DNA from: Clostridia bacterium
GTDB taxonomy: Bacteria > Bacillota > Clostridia > Christensenellales > Aristaeellaceae
Reading direction: 5' to 3'
DNA length: 64,000 bases
Assembly: GCA_017521565.1 (NCBI GenBank)
Contig: JAFXCE010000037.1
Location: forward strand, 1 to 64,000
The notes beneath the pieces were generated by a model. That model saw only the letters and a list, made by a program, of their open reading frames with translations, did no database searches and was not told the DNA's origin. Below, in pieces: positions 16,163-24,437 of this stretch (position 1 is the stretch's first letter; each line of letters opens with the position of its first letter). Position numbers and translations under genes: made by a program.

Positions 16163-17014
16163 ATGGAAAACGCCATCAAGAAATACTGGCCTGTGTTCCT
16201 GCTCCCGACACTGGCCGCCTTCATTATCGGCTTCATCTGGCCGTTCATCTGGGGCATTTATCTCTCGTTCCACAAGTTCATCACCGTCTCCAAGACGACC
16301 TTCGTGGGCATTGACAACTACATCAAGGTCTTCCAGGATGCGACGTTCGTCGACGCCTTCTGGTTCACCGCCCGCTTCACCCTCGTCTCTACCATCCTCA
16401 TCAACGTCATCGCCTTCATGCTCGCGCTGGCGCTGACCCGCGGCCTGAAGGGCACGAACGCTTTCCGTACCGTGTTCTTCCTGCCCAACCTCATTGGCGG
16501 TATCGTGCTGGGCTATATCTGGCAGATCCTCCTCAACGGCATCCTGACCAACCTCGGCCTGCCGCTGCTGGCGCTGGACGCCAAATACGGCTTCTGGGGC
16601 CTGATCATCCTGATGTGCTGGCAGCAGATCGGCTATATGATGATCATCTACATCGCCGGCCTGCAGAATGTCCCGGGCGACCTGCTCGAGGCCGCGTCCA
16701 TCGACGGCGCGACCAGCTTCCAGACGCTCATCAAGGTCAAGCTGCCAATGGTCATGCCGTCCATCACCATCTGCTCCTTCCTCACGCTGACCAACTCCTT
16801 CAAGCTCTTTGACCAGAACCTCGCCCTCACCAGCGGCGAGCCGGCCAAGCAGAGCCAGATGCTCGCGCTCAATATCTATGATACCTTCTACGCCCGCTCC
16901 GGCGCGCAGTGGAAGGGCATCGGTCAGGCGAAGGCTGTTGTGTTCTTCCTGCTGGTCATCGGCATCGCGCTGATTCAGCTCTACTTCACCCGTCGTAAGG
17001 AGGTGCAGCAGTAA
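16163..17014 (+). CDS. Sugar ABC transporter permease (MalF-type)
   Basis: 283 residues with six predicted membrane helices. The first helix starts KKYWPVFLLPTLAAFIIG, and the conserved cytoplasmic EAA loop reads EAASIDGATSFQTLIKVKLP, where the ATPase docks. This is the MalF/UgpA half of a carbohydrate importer. GGAGG precedes the ATG; the stop overlaps the next ATG by one base (TAATG), so translation of the two permeases is coupled. No ATPase gene follows, so a shared MsmK-like ATPase encoded elsewhere is needed. Confidence 0.95.
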   Translation: MENAIKKYWPVFLLPTLAAFIIGFIWPFIWGIYLSFHKFITVSKTTFVGIDNYIKVFQDATFVDAFWFTARFTLVSTILINVIAFMLALALTRGLKGTNAFRTVFFLPNLIGGIVLGYIWQILLNGILTNLGLPLLALDAKYGFWGLIILMCWQQIGYMMIIYIAGLQNVPGDLLEAASIDGATSFQTLIKVKLPMVMPSITICSFLTLTNSFKLFDQNLALTSGEPAKQSQMLALNIYDTFYARSGAQWKGIGQAKAVVFFLLVIGIALIQLYFTRRKEVQQ

Positions 17015-17886
17015 TGGCTAAGAAGGTCTATCATGACGGCGCTGTTTCCGGCGCCAAGCGCATTGTCGACGCCGCGCTGATTCTGCTGCTCGTCGCGCTG
17101 TGTCTTGTCTGGGTCTATCCGGTTTTCCTGATCCTGATCAACTCCCTCAAGCTGGAGACCGCTATCTCCACCACGACCGTCTTTGAACTGCCGCTGGGCG
17201 AGAAGTTCGTTGGCCTCTCCAACTATATCTACGGCGTTACGCAGATGAACTTCCTCTCCTCCTTCAGCTATTCGCTGATCATCACCGTGACCTCCGTCCT
17301 GCTGATCATCCTGTGCTGCTCCATGTGCGCATGGTATATCACCCGCGTGAACACTCTCGCTTCCAAGCTGATGTATCTGCTGTGCGCGTTCTCCATGGTC
17401 GTCCCGTTCCAGATGGTCATGTTCACCCTCTCCAAGACGGCTGATACCCTGCAGCTCAATACGCCGTTCAACATCTGCATCATCTACCTCGGCTTCGGCG
17501 CGGGCCTTGCGGTATTCATGTTCACCGGCTTCATGAAGTCCGTGCCCTTAGCGATTGAAGAGGCTGCCATGATCGACGGCTGCAACCCGCTGCAGATCTT
17601 CTTCAAGGTCGTCTTCCCGATCCTCAAGCCGACCGCGATTTCTACCGCGATCCTTGAAACCATGTGGGTCTGGAATGACTACCTCCTGCCGACGCTGGTG
17701 CTGGACATCAAGAAATACCGCACCATTCCGATGGCCATCCAGTACTTCCGCGGAAGCTATGGCAGCGTACAGATGGGCCCGATGATGGCCTGCATCATGA
17801 TTACGGTTATCCCGATCATCATCATGTATCTGGCCTGCCAGAAGTACATCATCGAGGGCGTTGTCGCCGGCGCGGTCAAGGGCTAA
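17014..17886 (+). CDS. Sugar ABC transporter permease (MalG-type)
   Basis: 290 residues, six predicted helices. The N-terminus has the MalG-like LVWVYPVFLILINSLK, and the EAA loop reads EEAAMIDGCNPLQIFFKVVFPILKP. The C-terminal VWNDYLLPTLVL and final KYIIEGVVAGAVKG are typical of the family. It partners the MalF-type permease, with which it overlaps by one base. The transport operon ends here with no ATPase or glycosidase. Confidence 0.95.
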   Translation: MAKKVYHDGAVSGAKRIVDAALILLLVALCLVWVYPVFLILINSLKLETAISTTTVFELPLGEKFVGLSNYIYGVTQMNFLSSFSYSLIITVTSVLLIILCCSMCAWYITRVNTLASKLMYLLCAFSMVVPFQMVMFTLSKTADTLQLNTPFNICIIYLGFGAGLAVFMFTGFMKSVPLAIEEAAMIDGCNPLQIFFKVVFPILKPTAISTAILETMWVWNDYLLPTLVLDIKKYRTIPMAIQYFRGSYGSVQMGPMMACIMITVIPIIIMYLACQKYIIEGVVAGAVKG

Positions 17887-17927
17887 GCGGGGACGGCCCC
17901 GCCGCCGGTTACCTTCGGCTTGCTTCT

Positions 17928-17964
17928 AAGGGCGCCGCACGGGCAGAGGGCCCTCCGGCGCCTT
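17928..17964 (+). terminator. Weak terminator-like hairpin after the ABC operon
   Basis: AAGGGCGCCG and CGGCGCCTT flank a loop, with little T run. A stronger hairpin follows at 18047. Confidence 0.4.
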
Positions 17965-18046
17965 ACTTAGGCAATACAAGGTTTCCGCAAATCCAAAACC
18001 GTTTCGCACGCGCCACAGGCGCTCCGAAACTACTGACACGCATACA

Positions 18047-18079
18047 AAAGAAGCATCGGATCAATTCCGATGCTTCTTT
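18047..18079. terminator. Bidirectional terminator
   Basis: AAAGAAGCATCGGA and its exact complement CCGATGCTTCTTT form a long stem between the convergent ABC operon and XRE gene. Confidence 0.9.
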
Positions 18080-18090
18080 ATGATTTAGCT

Positions 18091-18330
18091 TTATTCCTCC
18101 GGGCGCGTATACACAACCAGCTCGCTGATCTCTACCTCCAGATACCAGCACAGCTTACACAGCAGCGCCGCGTCAATCCGCTGAAAATCATTCCGGCAGT
18201 AACGGTTGAAATTTCCACGAGGTATATCCAAATCCTTACAGATCTTATTCTTTGATATGCCTTTTTCCTTTAGAATTTCCTCGATTCTCAATTTTACTTC
18301 GCCATAGTTTACAGGCTCAGAAACCAGCAT
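18091..18330 (-). CDS. XRE-family helix-turn-helix regulator
   Basis: 79 residues, essentially a single Cro/C1-type HTH domain: VKLRIEEILKEKGISKNKIC, then DLDIPRGNFNRYCRNDFQRID, then the last helices ALLCKLCWYLEVEISELVVY. The recognition helix is unusually charged. GAGGGG precedes the ATG. It is divergent from the SLOG-like gene, whose promoter lies in the shared 110-bp gap, so that gene is the likeliest regulatory target. Target choice is inference. Confidence 0.87.
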   Translation of the reverse strand: MLVSEPVNYGEVKLRIEEILKEKGISKNKICKDLDIPRGNFNRYCRNDFQRIDAALLCKLCWYLEVEISELVVYTRPEE

Positions 18331-18388
18331 ATAATCCCCTCTTTACATTGTTGAGATTATTATATATAATGATTTCTGATAAAATAAC

Positions 18389-18417
18389 TTGACATTTAGC
18401 ACCTTACTATTTATTAA
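18389..18417 (+). promoter_or_regulatory. Promoter of the SLOG-like gene
   Basis: TTGACA (18389-18394), 17-bp spacer, TATTAA (18412-18417). Confidence 0.65.
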
Positions 18418-18440
18418 GCCCTGTATAGGAGGGAAGCATT

Positions 18441-18893
18441 ATGGCAAAAATCTGTGCCTTCTTTGGTCATCGAAACATCCCCAATGGCCTCGAGCCGCGC
18501 CTTCGCGAGCTGGTCGAGCGCGCCATTGTTCAATACGGCGTCACAGAATTCTGGAATGGCTGCTACGGCGGCTTTGATGATCTTGCCGCCTCCGTCGTAA
18601 TCTCTCTGAAAGCGCGGTATCCCCGCATCAAGCTCAAGCACATCTTTGCTTATCAGCCCTTAAGCAGCCATGTGCGCACGGGCTTTGACGCCAACCTCTA
18701 TCCGGATATGCTCGAGCAATTTCCCGGCGACTGGCACATTCCGCGCCGCAACCTCTGGATGGCGGCCCAGTGTGACATCGCGATCACCTATATCGAGCAT
18801 GCAAACAGCCGGATTCACGAGCCCTTTGACTGGCTCGAGGGCAAAAAGCCGGTCTTTAACCTCGGCAGCTATCAGCCGCGTCAGCCCGAATGA
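18441..18893 (+). CDS. SLOG/YpsA-like (DUF1273-type) small Rossmann-fold protein
   Basis: 150 residues. The start MAKICAFFGHRNIPNGLEPR is the SLOG-superfamily nucleotide-binding entry (C-FTGHR in YpsA), followed by LVERAIVQYGVTEFWNGCYGGFDDLAASV, the glycine-rich loop and acidic pair, then LKARYPRIKLKHIFAYQPLS and a late CDIAITYIEHA. Related proteins bind nucleotide-derived ligands, and many SLOG members act in stress or antiphage signalling; no effector domain is fused here. AGGAGGG precedes the ATG. Divergent XRE gene upstream, terminator downstream: a two-gene module. Confidence 0.8.
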   Translation: MAKICAFFGHRNIPNGLEPRLRELVERAIVQYGVTEFWNGCYGGFDDLAASVVISLKARYPRIKLKHIFAYQPLSSHVRTGFDANLYPDMLEQFPGDWHIPRRNLWMAAQCDIAITYIEHANSRIHEPFDWLEGKKPVFNLGSYQPRQPE

Positions 18894-18913
18894 ATTGATA
18901 TTTTCTCTGCATC

Positions 18914-18943
18914 AAAAAAGCACCGGATAATCGGTGCTTTTTA
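18914..18943. terminator. Bidirectional terminator between SLOG-like gene and rnj
   Basis: AAAAAAGCACCG and CGGTGCTTTTT flank GATAAT. Confidence 0.92.
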
Positions 18944-18984
18944 TATCGCTTGATCATATTGGCAAGCGCCCACAGCCATCTGGC

Positions 18985-21192
18985 TTATTCTACCTCTATC
19001 AGGTTGATCAGCACAACCGGGCGGCGCTTCGTCTTTTCATAGAGGAAGGAGCGCATCTGGCCCTGCATCTGGCCGGAGGCGACGGCTTCCTTGACCTTCT
19101 TGCCGGAAGAGATCGTGCGCGTAACCATGTTGGCCGCATGCTGACGGCATGCCGCCTCAATCTTGGCATGCTCGCTGTCATAGAGGAAGCCCATTGCGCT
19201 GACAACAGGCTGCGCCATCATCGCACCCTGCTTATTGATCGCCAGCGCGATGGAGACCACGCCGTCGTCAGAGAGCAGCTTGCGCTCGCGCAGAACCGTA
19301 TTGTCCACATCGCCCTTCGAGCTGCCGTCGATGAGCACGGCGTCGCCATTGGTGAAGCCGGTCACCTTCGCGCTGCCCTTGGCGATTTCGAAGATATCGC
19401 CGTTGGCGAGGATGAAGATGTTCTCAAACGGCACGCCCAGCTTGTGCGCCAGATCCGCATGCTGATAGAGCATGCGGGTTTCGCCGTGCGCAGGAATGAA
19501 GAACTTCGGACGGACGAGGGAATGCACCAGCTTGATCTCCTCCTGGGAGGCATGACCGGAAACATGCACATCCGCCAGCGCAGAATAGTATACCTTTGCG
19601 CCGCGCTTGTACAGCTCGTTGATGACCTTATAAATCGGCTTCTCGTTGCCCGGGATCGGGGTCGCGGAGATGATGACGGTATCCTCCGCCTGAATCTCCA
19701 ATTCGCGGTGGTTGGAGAACGCAATGCGGGTCAAGGCGCTCATCGGCTCACCCTGAGAGCCGGTCGAGATGATGACCACCTGCTCCGGCGGATACTTGTC
19801 CACCTGAGACGCTTCAATCAGCGTGTCCGGCTTCATTTGGATGTAGCCGAGGTTATTCGCGGCGTTAAACACGTTGAGCATGCTGCGGCCGACCAGCGCA
19901 ACCTTGCGCCCATGGCGCTCGGCGGCGGTGAAGATCTGCTGCAGGCGGGACACATTGGAAGAGAAGGTCGCCACAAAGATGCGGCCCTGCGCGCCCTTGA
20001 ACATCTCCGCCATGGACTCGCCCACATGGCGCTCGGACTTGCTGAAGCCCGGCACCTCGATGTTGGTCGATTCGCACACGAAGAGCAGCACGCCCTCGCG
20101 GCCGATCTGCGCAATGCGCTGCAGGTTCATGATCTCGCCGCTGATGGGCGTATAGTCGATCTTGAAGTCGCCGGAATGCACGATGGTACCGATCGGCGTC
20201 TTAATCGCAAACATAAACGCGTCTGCGATAGAGTGATTCACATGGATGAACTCCACAGCAAAGCAGCCGGCGCGGACGGTTTCACCCGCCTCCACGGCGC
20301 GCAGCGTGCAGCTCTTGGTCAGGCCCGGAACGCGGTCGTCGAGCTTATACTTGAGCAGCTCCACCGCCATCTTGCCGCCGTAGATCGGCGCCTTGAACTC
20401 GCGCATGAGATATGGCAGACCGCCGATATGATCCTCATGTCCGTGGGTGATGAAGATGCCGCGCACGCGATCGCGGTTCTGCAGGACATAGGTGAAGTCC
20501 GGGATAACGGAATCCACGCCCGGCATCGTCTCGTCCGGGAAGCTCTGGCCGCAGTCGACGATAATGATGTCGCTGCCATACTCGTAGGCCGTCATATTCT
20601 TGCCGATCTCGCACATGCCGCCCAGCGGGATCATGCGCAGCGTCGCGCGGCTGGGATGCTCGCTCGCCTTAGAGCGCAGCGTCGCCGGCTTTTTGCCCAC
20701 CAGCTGCAGCGTCGCGGAAACGAACGGCTTATCCGCATGCTGCACAGGAGCAACGATGCGGCGCTTACCCTGCCTGCGCTGCGGCTGGGCGTTCTTCTGC
20801 GGATGATTGTTCTTCTGCATCTGCGCATTTTGCTGCGGCTGGGCGGCCTGCGTCATGGCGCTCTTAGGCGCAGCAGACTTCCCGCCAGCCTTGGGCGCCG
20901 GCTTCTTCACCGCCGGGGCAGTCTTGGGCTGCTTCATTGCAGCATGGGCAGCAGCACCTGCGTTCTTCGCGGCGGACTTGGCGGCGTTCTTCACCGGCTT
21001 TGCAGCGGGCTTCTTAGCTGCCGGCTTCCCAGCGGGCTTGGCCTTCTTATCCGGCTTGTCCGCCGCCTTGGCGTTCTCTGTGCCGGTCTTTCTGGTGTTG
21101 TGTGCAAACGGACGGCGGCGTGCCGGCGCATGTCCTGCGCTTCCCTTCGCCTCGCCCGGGTTCATATTCTTGCGGTTCTCGTTATCAGTCAC
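18985..21192 (-). CDS. rnj: Ribonuclease J with long basic low-complexity N-terminus
   Basis: 735 residues from a GTG start at 21192, chosen because AAAGGAA lies just before it; the open frame upstream has no homology. Residues about 1-182 are a Lys/Ala/Pro/Gln-rich disordered region with repeated AAK-, KPAAK- and QPQ-like motifs. The RNase J core starts near 183 (ATLRMIPLGGMCEIGKN), with metal motif HGHEDH at 250-255, a beta-CASP region, and the later GNEKPIYK, HVSGHAS and HGETRML motifs. It is an endo/5'-3' exoribonuclease central to mRNA decay in this lineage. Family proteins are about 550-560 residues, so the extension is the oddity. Promoter at 21355-21383. Confidence 0.95.
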   Translation of the reverse strand: MTDNENRKNMNPGEAKGSAGHAPARRRPFAHNTRKTGTENAKAADKPDKKAKPAGKPAAKKPAAKPVKNAAKSAAKNAGAAAHAAMKQPKTAPAVKKPAPKAGGKSAAPKSAMTQAAQPQQNAQMQKNNHPQKNAQPQRRQGKRRIVAPVQHADKPFVSATLQLVGKKPATLRSKASEHPSRATLRMIPLGGMCEIGKNMTAYEYGSDIIIVDCGQSFPDETMPGVDSVIPDFTYVLQNRDRVRGIFITHGHEDHIGGLPYLMREFKAPIYGGKMAVELLKYKLDDRVPGLTKSCTLRAVEAGETVRAGCFAVEFIHVNHSIADAFMFAIKTPIGTIVHSGDFKIDYTPISGEIMNLQRIAQIGREGVLLFVCESTNIEVPGFSKSERHVGESMAEMFKGAQGRIFVATFSSNVSRLQQIFTAAERHGRKVALVGRSMLNVFNAANNLGYIQMKPDTLIEASQVDKYPPEQVVIISTGSQGEPMSALTRIAFSNHRELEIQAEDTVIISATPIPGNEKPIYKVINELYKRGAKVYYSALADVHVSGHASQEEIKLVHSLVRPKFFIPAHGETRMLYQHADLAHKLGVPFENIFILANGDIFEIAKGSAKVTGFTNGDAVLIDGSSKGDVDNTVLRERKLLSDDGVVSIALAINKQGAMMAQPVVSAMGFLYDSEHAKIEAACRQHAANMVTRTISSGKKVKEAVASGQMQGQMRSFLYEKTKRRPVVLINLIEVE

Positions 21193-21525
21193 GATGATTT
21201 CCTTTCTCAAAGTTTCGGTCTGTTTCGGTATAACGGCATGGGCGCCGTCCTTCCGGCATATTGCCATCCCGCCGCCGGAGGTCAGCCCGCGCGCCGGGTT
21301 ATATTTCCTCGCAGGAAGTGAGTGGTGTCCTGCGCATAAATCCATAACGTTCTCATTATACACAAAACCATTTCCCTCTGCAACCGATTTTCTGCCTGTT
21401 TCCATGCAAAACAGGTGATCCTCGTCAATCTGCTTGATTTTCCCTCCCGGTTATGTTATGTTTATTCCAGCCTGAGTATGTGGTTTTTCCGCTTTCTTTC
21501 AGGCAAAACGAGGAGGAAATCATCC
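21193..21525. other. 333-bp divergent intergenic region
   Basis: Holds the rnj promoter (21355-21383, minus) and a candidate LCP-gene promoter TTGATT-17-TATGTT at 21434-21462 (plus), leaving an RNase J 5' UTR of about 160 bases. No gene seen. Confidence 0.6.
21355..21383 (-). promoter_or_regulatory. Promoter of rnj
   Basis: On the minus strand TTGCAG (21378-21383) and TATAAT (21355-21360) are separated by 17 bp. Confidence 0.7.
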
Positions 21526-22446
21526 ATGCATCGCTTACAGGCATTTTTCGCAAGGGTCATGCATTACCTTGCATCGCATAAAAAAGCCCGGATCGCCGCC
21601 TGTGTGCTGGCGGCTTTTCTGGCCGTCATACTCGCGCTGTCCATCCTGCTCCATCCGCGCGGCACAAAGAATTTCCTGATTCTGGGGATGGACAATTACG
21701 GCTCGCTGGATGACACCGGGCGCAGCGACGTGACCATGCTCGTACAGGTTGACTTCACACGCACGAGAATCTCCGCCGTCACATTCGCGCGCGATATGTT
21801 TATCGAAGGCGAAAACGGCCGTCTCAGCAAGATCAACACCATCGTGCGCAGCAAGGACGAGCAGTCGCTGTGCGAGGCCATTGAGCGCAGCTTCGGCATC
21901 CCCATTGACGGCTGGGTTCGCCTGAACTTCACCTCCGTCATTGAACTCGTGGACGCCATTGGCGGCGCAGAGGTTGAGCTCACTCAGGCGGAGGTCGGCT
22001 ATCTGAACAACAAAGCCGGCTATTACCCGGATTATCCCCTTGCCGAGGGAAAATCCCGTCTCAATGGCGCGCAGGCGCTGGCCTATGCCCGCTGCCGCCA
22101 GCTCGACAATGACTTTGGCCGCGGCGAACGCCAGAGCAAACTGCTGGCTGCCATGGTCAAACAGACCAAGAAAATCACGGCGAAGAATATCGTCGATATC
22201 TTTAATACGCTGAAGCATGCATGGCGCTCCTCCCTCTCCGGCGCGGAGCAGGTCCAGCTGCTTACGCAGGCGCTATGGCTGCGCGGCGCGGAGGTTCAGC
22301 GCATCAGCGCCCCCTTCGAGGGCTACTGGCACTATGGTGAGGTGAAGGGCGGCGTCAGCGGCGTGGTTGCGGATCTTGACGCAAACCGCCGTCTGCTGCT
22401 CGATGCGCTGGGTATGAAGGATCCCCGTCCGGCACAGACGCCCTGA
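21526..22446 (+). CDS. LytR-CpsA-Psr (LCP) family cell-wall transferase
   Basis: 306 residues. A short cytoplasmic N-terminus and one membrane helix (about 20-40) precede the extracellular LCP domain. Typical LCP features are NFLILGMDNYG, GRSDVTMLVQVD, FARDMFIE, KINTIV, and the late QALAYARCRQLDNDFGRGERQ with conserved Arg/Asp. LCP enzymes attach teichoic acid-like or capsular glycopolymers to peptidoglycan from lipid carriers. AGGAGG precedes the ATG at 21526. The next gene, XpaC-like, begins 49 bases downstream and probably shares the transcript. Confidence 0.94.
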   Translation: MHRLQAFFARVMHYLASHKKARIAACVLAAFLAVILALSILLHPRGTKNFLILGMDNYGSLDDTGRSDVTMLVQVDFTRTRISAVTFARDMFIEGENGRLSKINTIVRSKDEQSLCEAIERSFGIPIDGWVRLNFTSVIELVDAIGGAEVELTQAEVGYLNNKAGYYPDYPLAEGKSRLNGAQALAYARCRQLDNDFGRGERQSKLLAAMVKQTKKITAKNIVDIFNTLKHAWRSSLSGAEQVQLLTQALWLRGAEVQRISAPFEGYWHYGEVKGGVSGVVADLDANRRLLLDALGMKDPRPAQTP

Positions 22447-22494
22447 TGATCCCCGACGTGCAAACCCAATACGCGAATTGGAAAGGACCGCAAT

Positions 22495-23289
22495 ATGAAC
22501 GCCAAAAAGATCCTGAAAACGCTGGACTACCTGCCCCGCTGGGCCTGGTATCTGCTTTCCTTCTTTGCCGCCGGCCCGTTTGGCCCGCTGGGGGTCTATC
22601 TCGTCTTTCATGTGCTGAAGAAGATGTCCAAGGAGCAGGAGGAAGCCGAAAAGACCGACGCGTATGCCCGCCGCACCGCATCAGCGGTTCATTCCCGTCA
22701 GGATGGATACGAGGACGAGGCGTACACCGTTGTCTCCGATGAGGAGGTCATGCGCCGGTGGCAGCGAACGGAAGAATCCGCCGCCCGCGCCCGCCATACG
22801 CAGGAGCCCTCCATCGACGAAAACGCCGATGTCTCCGACGTCATCCGCGCGGGCTACAGCGCCATGCGCCGCATCCGCGAAGCCAACGACATCATCAAGG
22901 ATGAGGCGCTTTCCGCGCAGATCGATTCCATCGAGAACAGCTGCTCGCAGATTCTATCCATTCTTGAGCAGCGGCCCAACCTGCTGGCTCAGCTGCGCAC
23001 ATTCCTGCGCTATTATCTGCCCACGACGCTCAGGCTCCTGGAGGCCCGCGCCAAGCTCGAAAACTCAGCGAACACCCGGAAGGCCCGCGAAATACGCACC
23101 CGCATCTCCGAGGCTGTCGGCGTGATCGACAAGGCGTTTCTCAAGCAGCTTGAAGCGCTGGACGCCTATCGCTTCCTCGATCTGGAAAGCGAGATGGATG
23201 TGCTGCGCGACATGCTCAAGGCCGACGGCCTGATCAACGAGGACAGCGAAGCCGACGATCCGTTTGCCAGCGTGATGGGTTCCCACTAA
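22495..23289 (+). CDS. XpaC-like (5-bromo-4-chloroindolyl phosphate hydrolysis family) protein
   Basis: 264 residues. An N-terminal hydrophobic hairpin (about 14-45), a charged linker, then a helical domain (about 110-250): RAGYSAMRRIREANDIIKDE, RPNLLAQLRTFLRYYLPTTLRLLE, and FLDLESEMDVLRDMLKADGL. This is the XpaC family, usually found with TelA. The family name derives from an indirect enzyme phenotype; a membrane-associated, phage-shock-like role is more likely but unproven. Here it follows the LCP gene, while a paralog at 49881 sits beside telA; the two share the helical core. Confidence 0.85.
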   Translation: MNAKKILKTLDYLPRWAWYLLSFFAAGPFGPLGVYLVFHVLKKMSKEQEEAEKTDAYARRTASAVHSRQDGYEDEAYTVVSDEEVMRRWQRTEESAARARHTQEPSIDENADVSDVIRAGYSAMRRIREANDIIKDEALSAQIDSIENSCSQILSILEQRPNLLAQLRTFLRYYLPTTLRLLEARAKLENSANTRKAREIRTRISEAVGVIDKAFLKQLEALDAYRFLDLESEMDVLRDMLKADGLINEDSEADDPFASVMGSH

Positions 23290-23298
23290 AACAGCTTT

Positions 23299-23370
23299 GT
23301 AGGGGAGGGGCTCTGCTCCTCCCTGTTTTTTTATATGATTCTTCGGGCGGAGCAGAGCCCCGCCCCTACA
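23299..23370. repeat. Dispersed GC-rich inverted repeat, copy at locus 1
   Basis: GTAGGGGAGGGGCTCTGCTC... (23299-23323) and its near-complement ...GAGCAGAGCCCCGCCCCTAC (23345-23369) face each other around a T-rich loop, giving a potential stem of about 25 bp. The same half-units recur at 29709-29731, 62620-62644 and 62667-62692. Confidence 0.75.
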
Positions 23371-23383
23371 TTTCCTCATACGA

Positions 23384-23419
23384 AAAGAAGGCCTGCGAAT
23401 TCTCGCAGACCTTCTTTTT
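23384..23419. terminator. Bidirectional terminator
   Basis: AAAAGAAGG-CTGCGA pairs with TCGCAG-CCTTCTTTTT around ATTC. Confidence 0.88.
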
Positions 23420-23489
23420 ATACGCCATATATTCTTTCTTTGCCGCGAAACGGAAGAAGGGGTTCGGAGATTGCATCCCCATCGCCCCA

Positions 23490-24437
23490 TTACAGCGCGA
23501 TGTTGAAAGAAAACTCGTGGTCTTCCTGTGCGCTGATGTGGTACGCTTCCTCAACGTCGGAGCCCCAGGAGTCGATGCCGCCCACGCCGCGGACCGCGCC
23601 ATACACGCACAGCACGGTGCGTCTTGCCGGCGGAAGTTCCTCGTGATGGGTTGCATTCTCGAGTTCTTCAGCGGTGTAGGGCAGGCAGGAGAACGCGAAG
23701 GGCTTTTCGTCCATCGTGATCTTCAGGCTGCTCGCAGCCGGATTCGCCGTGTTGGCGAGCTGGGTGCTGCGCTTCACCTCCACCCACTTCGTCTCCATAT
23801 GCATGCCGCAGTCCTGCGGAACCATGTACGGCGTAACCGGCAGGCCCTTGACCTCATACACGCCCGGAACGCCGCCGGCCATACGGTCGGGGTAGGTCTC
23901 GCCGGAGAGGCCCTCGTAGGTGAAGCCGTCCGCATGAGTCGGCATGATCATGCGCAGGCCGAACACCGGCAGCTGCGGCAGGCCTTCCGTGCCGAAATAC
24001 TTCGCCTTGACATTCACACCCGCGCAGGTCACGGTGTAGGTGACAGCAACCTTCGCCGCGGGCACAGTCAGGGTTTCGAATACGAACGTGACAGCCACGC
24101 TCTGCGCGGTCTCATTCGGGGAATACTTGTTGTTCTCCGGCGGGAGCGGCATCGCGATCGCTTCGCCGTCGATTGCCACGGATACGCCGGTAACCTTGAT
24201 GAAGGTATCCGCCGCCAGCCAGCAGCCGCTCTTGAGATGGAAGCGGCTGCCGCGGTCGTTGTCCGTCAGCGCGCGCCAGAAGGTCGGCTGCGGCGCACGA
24301 TACATCCACTCGCGGCCTCCCGCATACAGGGACTCAATGCCGCCGCGCATATAGTTGAAAATCACATGCCAGCCTTCGCCCTTGACGCCCAGGGTCAGGT
24401 CGCCGTAGACGATCTGAAGCTTATTTGTGCAGTCCAT
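23490..24437 (-). CDS. lacM: Beta-galactosidase small subunit LacM
   Basis: 315 residues, the length of LacM (about 318). It matches the C-terminal bgal_small_N domain of GH2 beta-galactosidases: NKLQIVYGDLTLGVKGEG, ESLYAGGREWMYRAPQPTFW and RALTDNDRGS in the first third, then the beta-sandwich that completes the active site. The start at 24437 (MDCTNKLQ) was chosen by homology; it overlaps the end of lacL by 17 bases in another frame. This is the heterodimeric LacLM organisation known from lactic acid bacteria, not a frameshifted lacZ. Translational coupling with lacL is likely. Works on lactose-like beta-galactosides in the cytoplasm. Confidence 0.92.
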   Translation of the reverse strand: MDCTNKLQIVYGDLTLGVKGEGWHVIFNYMRGGIESLYAGGREWMYRAPQPTFWRALTDNDRGSRFHLKSGCWLAADTFIKVTGVSVAIDGEAIAMPLPPENNKYSPNETAQSVAVTFVFETLTVPAAKVAVTYTVTCAGVNVKAKYFGTEGLPQLPVFGLRMIMPTHADGFTYEGLSGETYPDRMAGGVPGVYEVKGLPVTPYMVPQDCGMHMETKWVEVKRSTQLANTANPAASSLKITMDEKPFAFSCLPYTAEELENATHHEELPPARRTVLCVYGAVRGVGGIDSWGSDVEEAYHISAQEDHEFSFNIAL

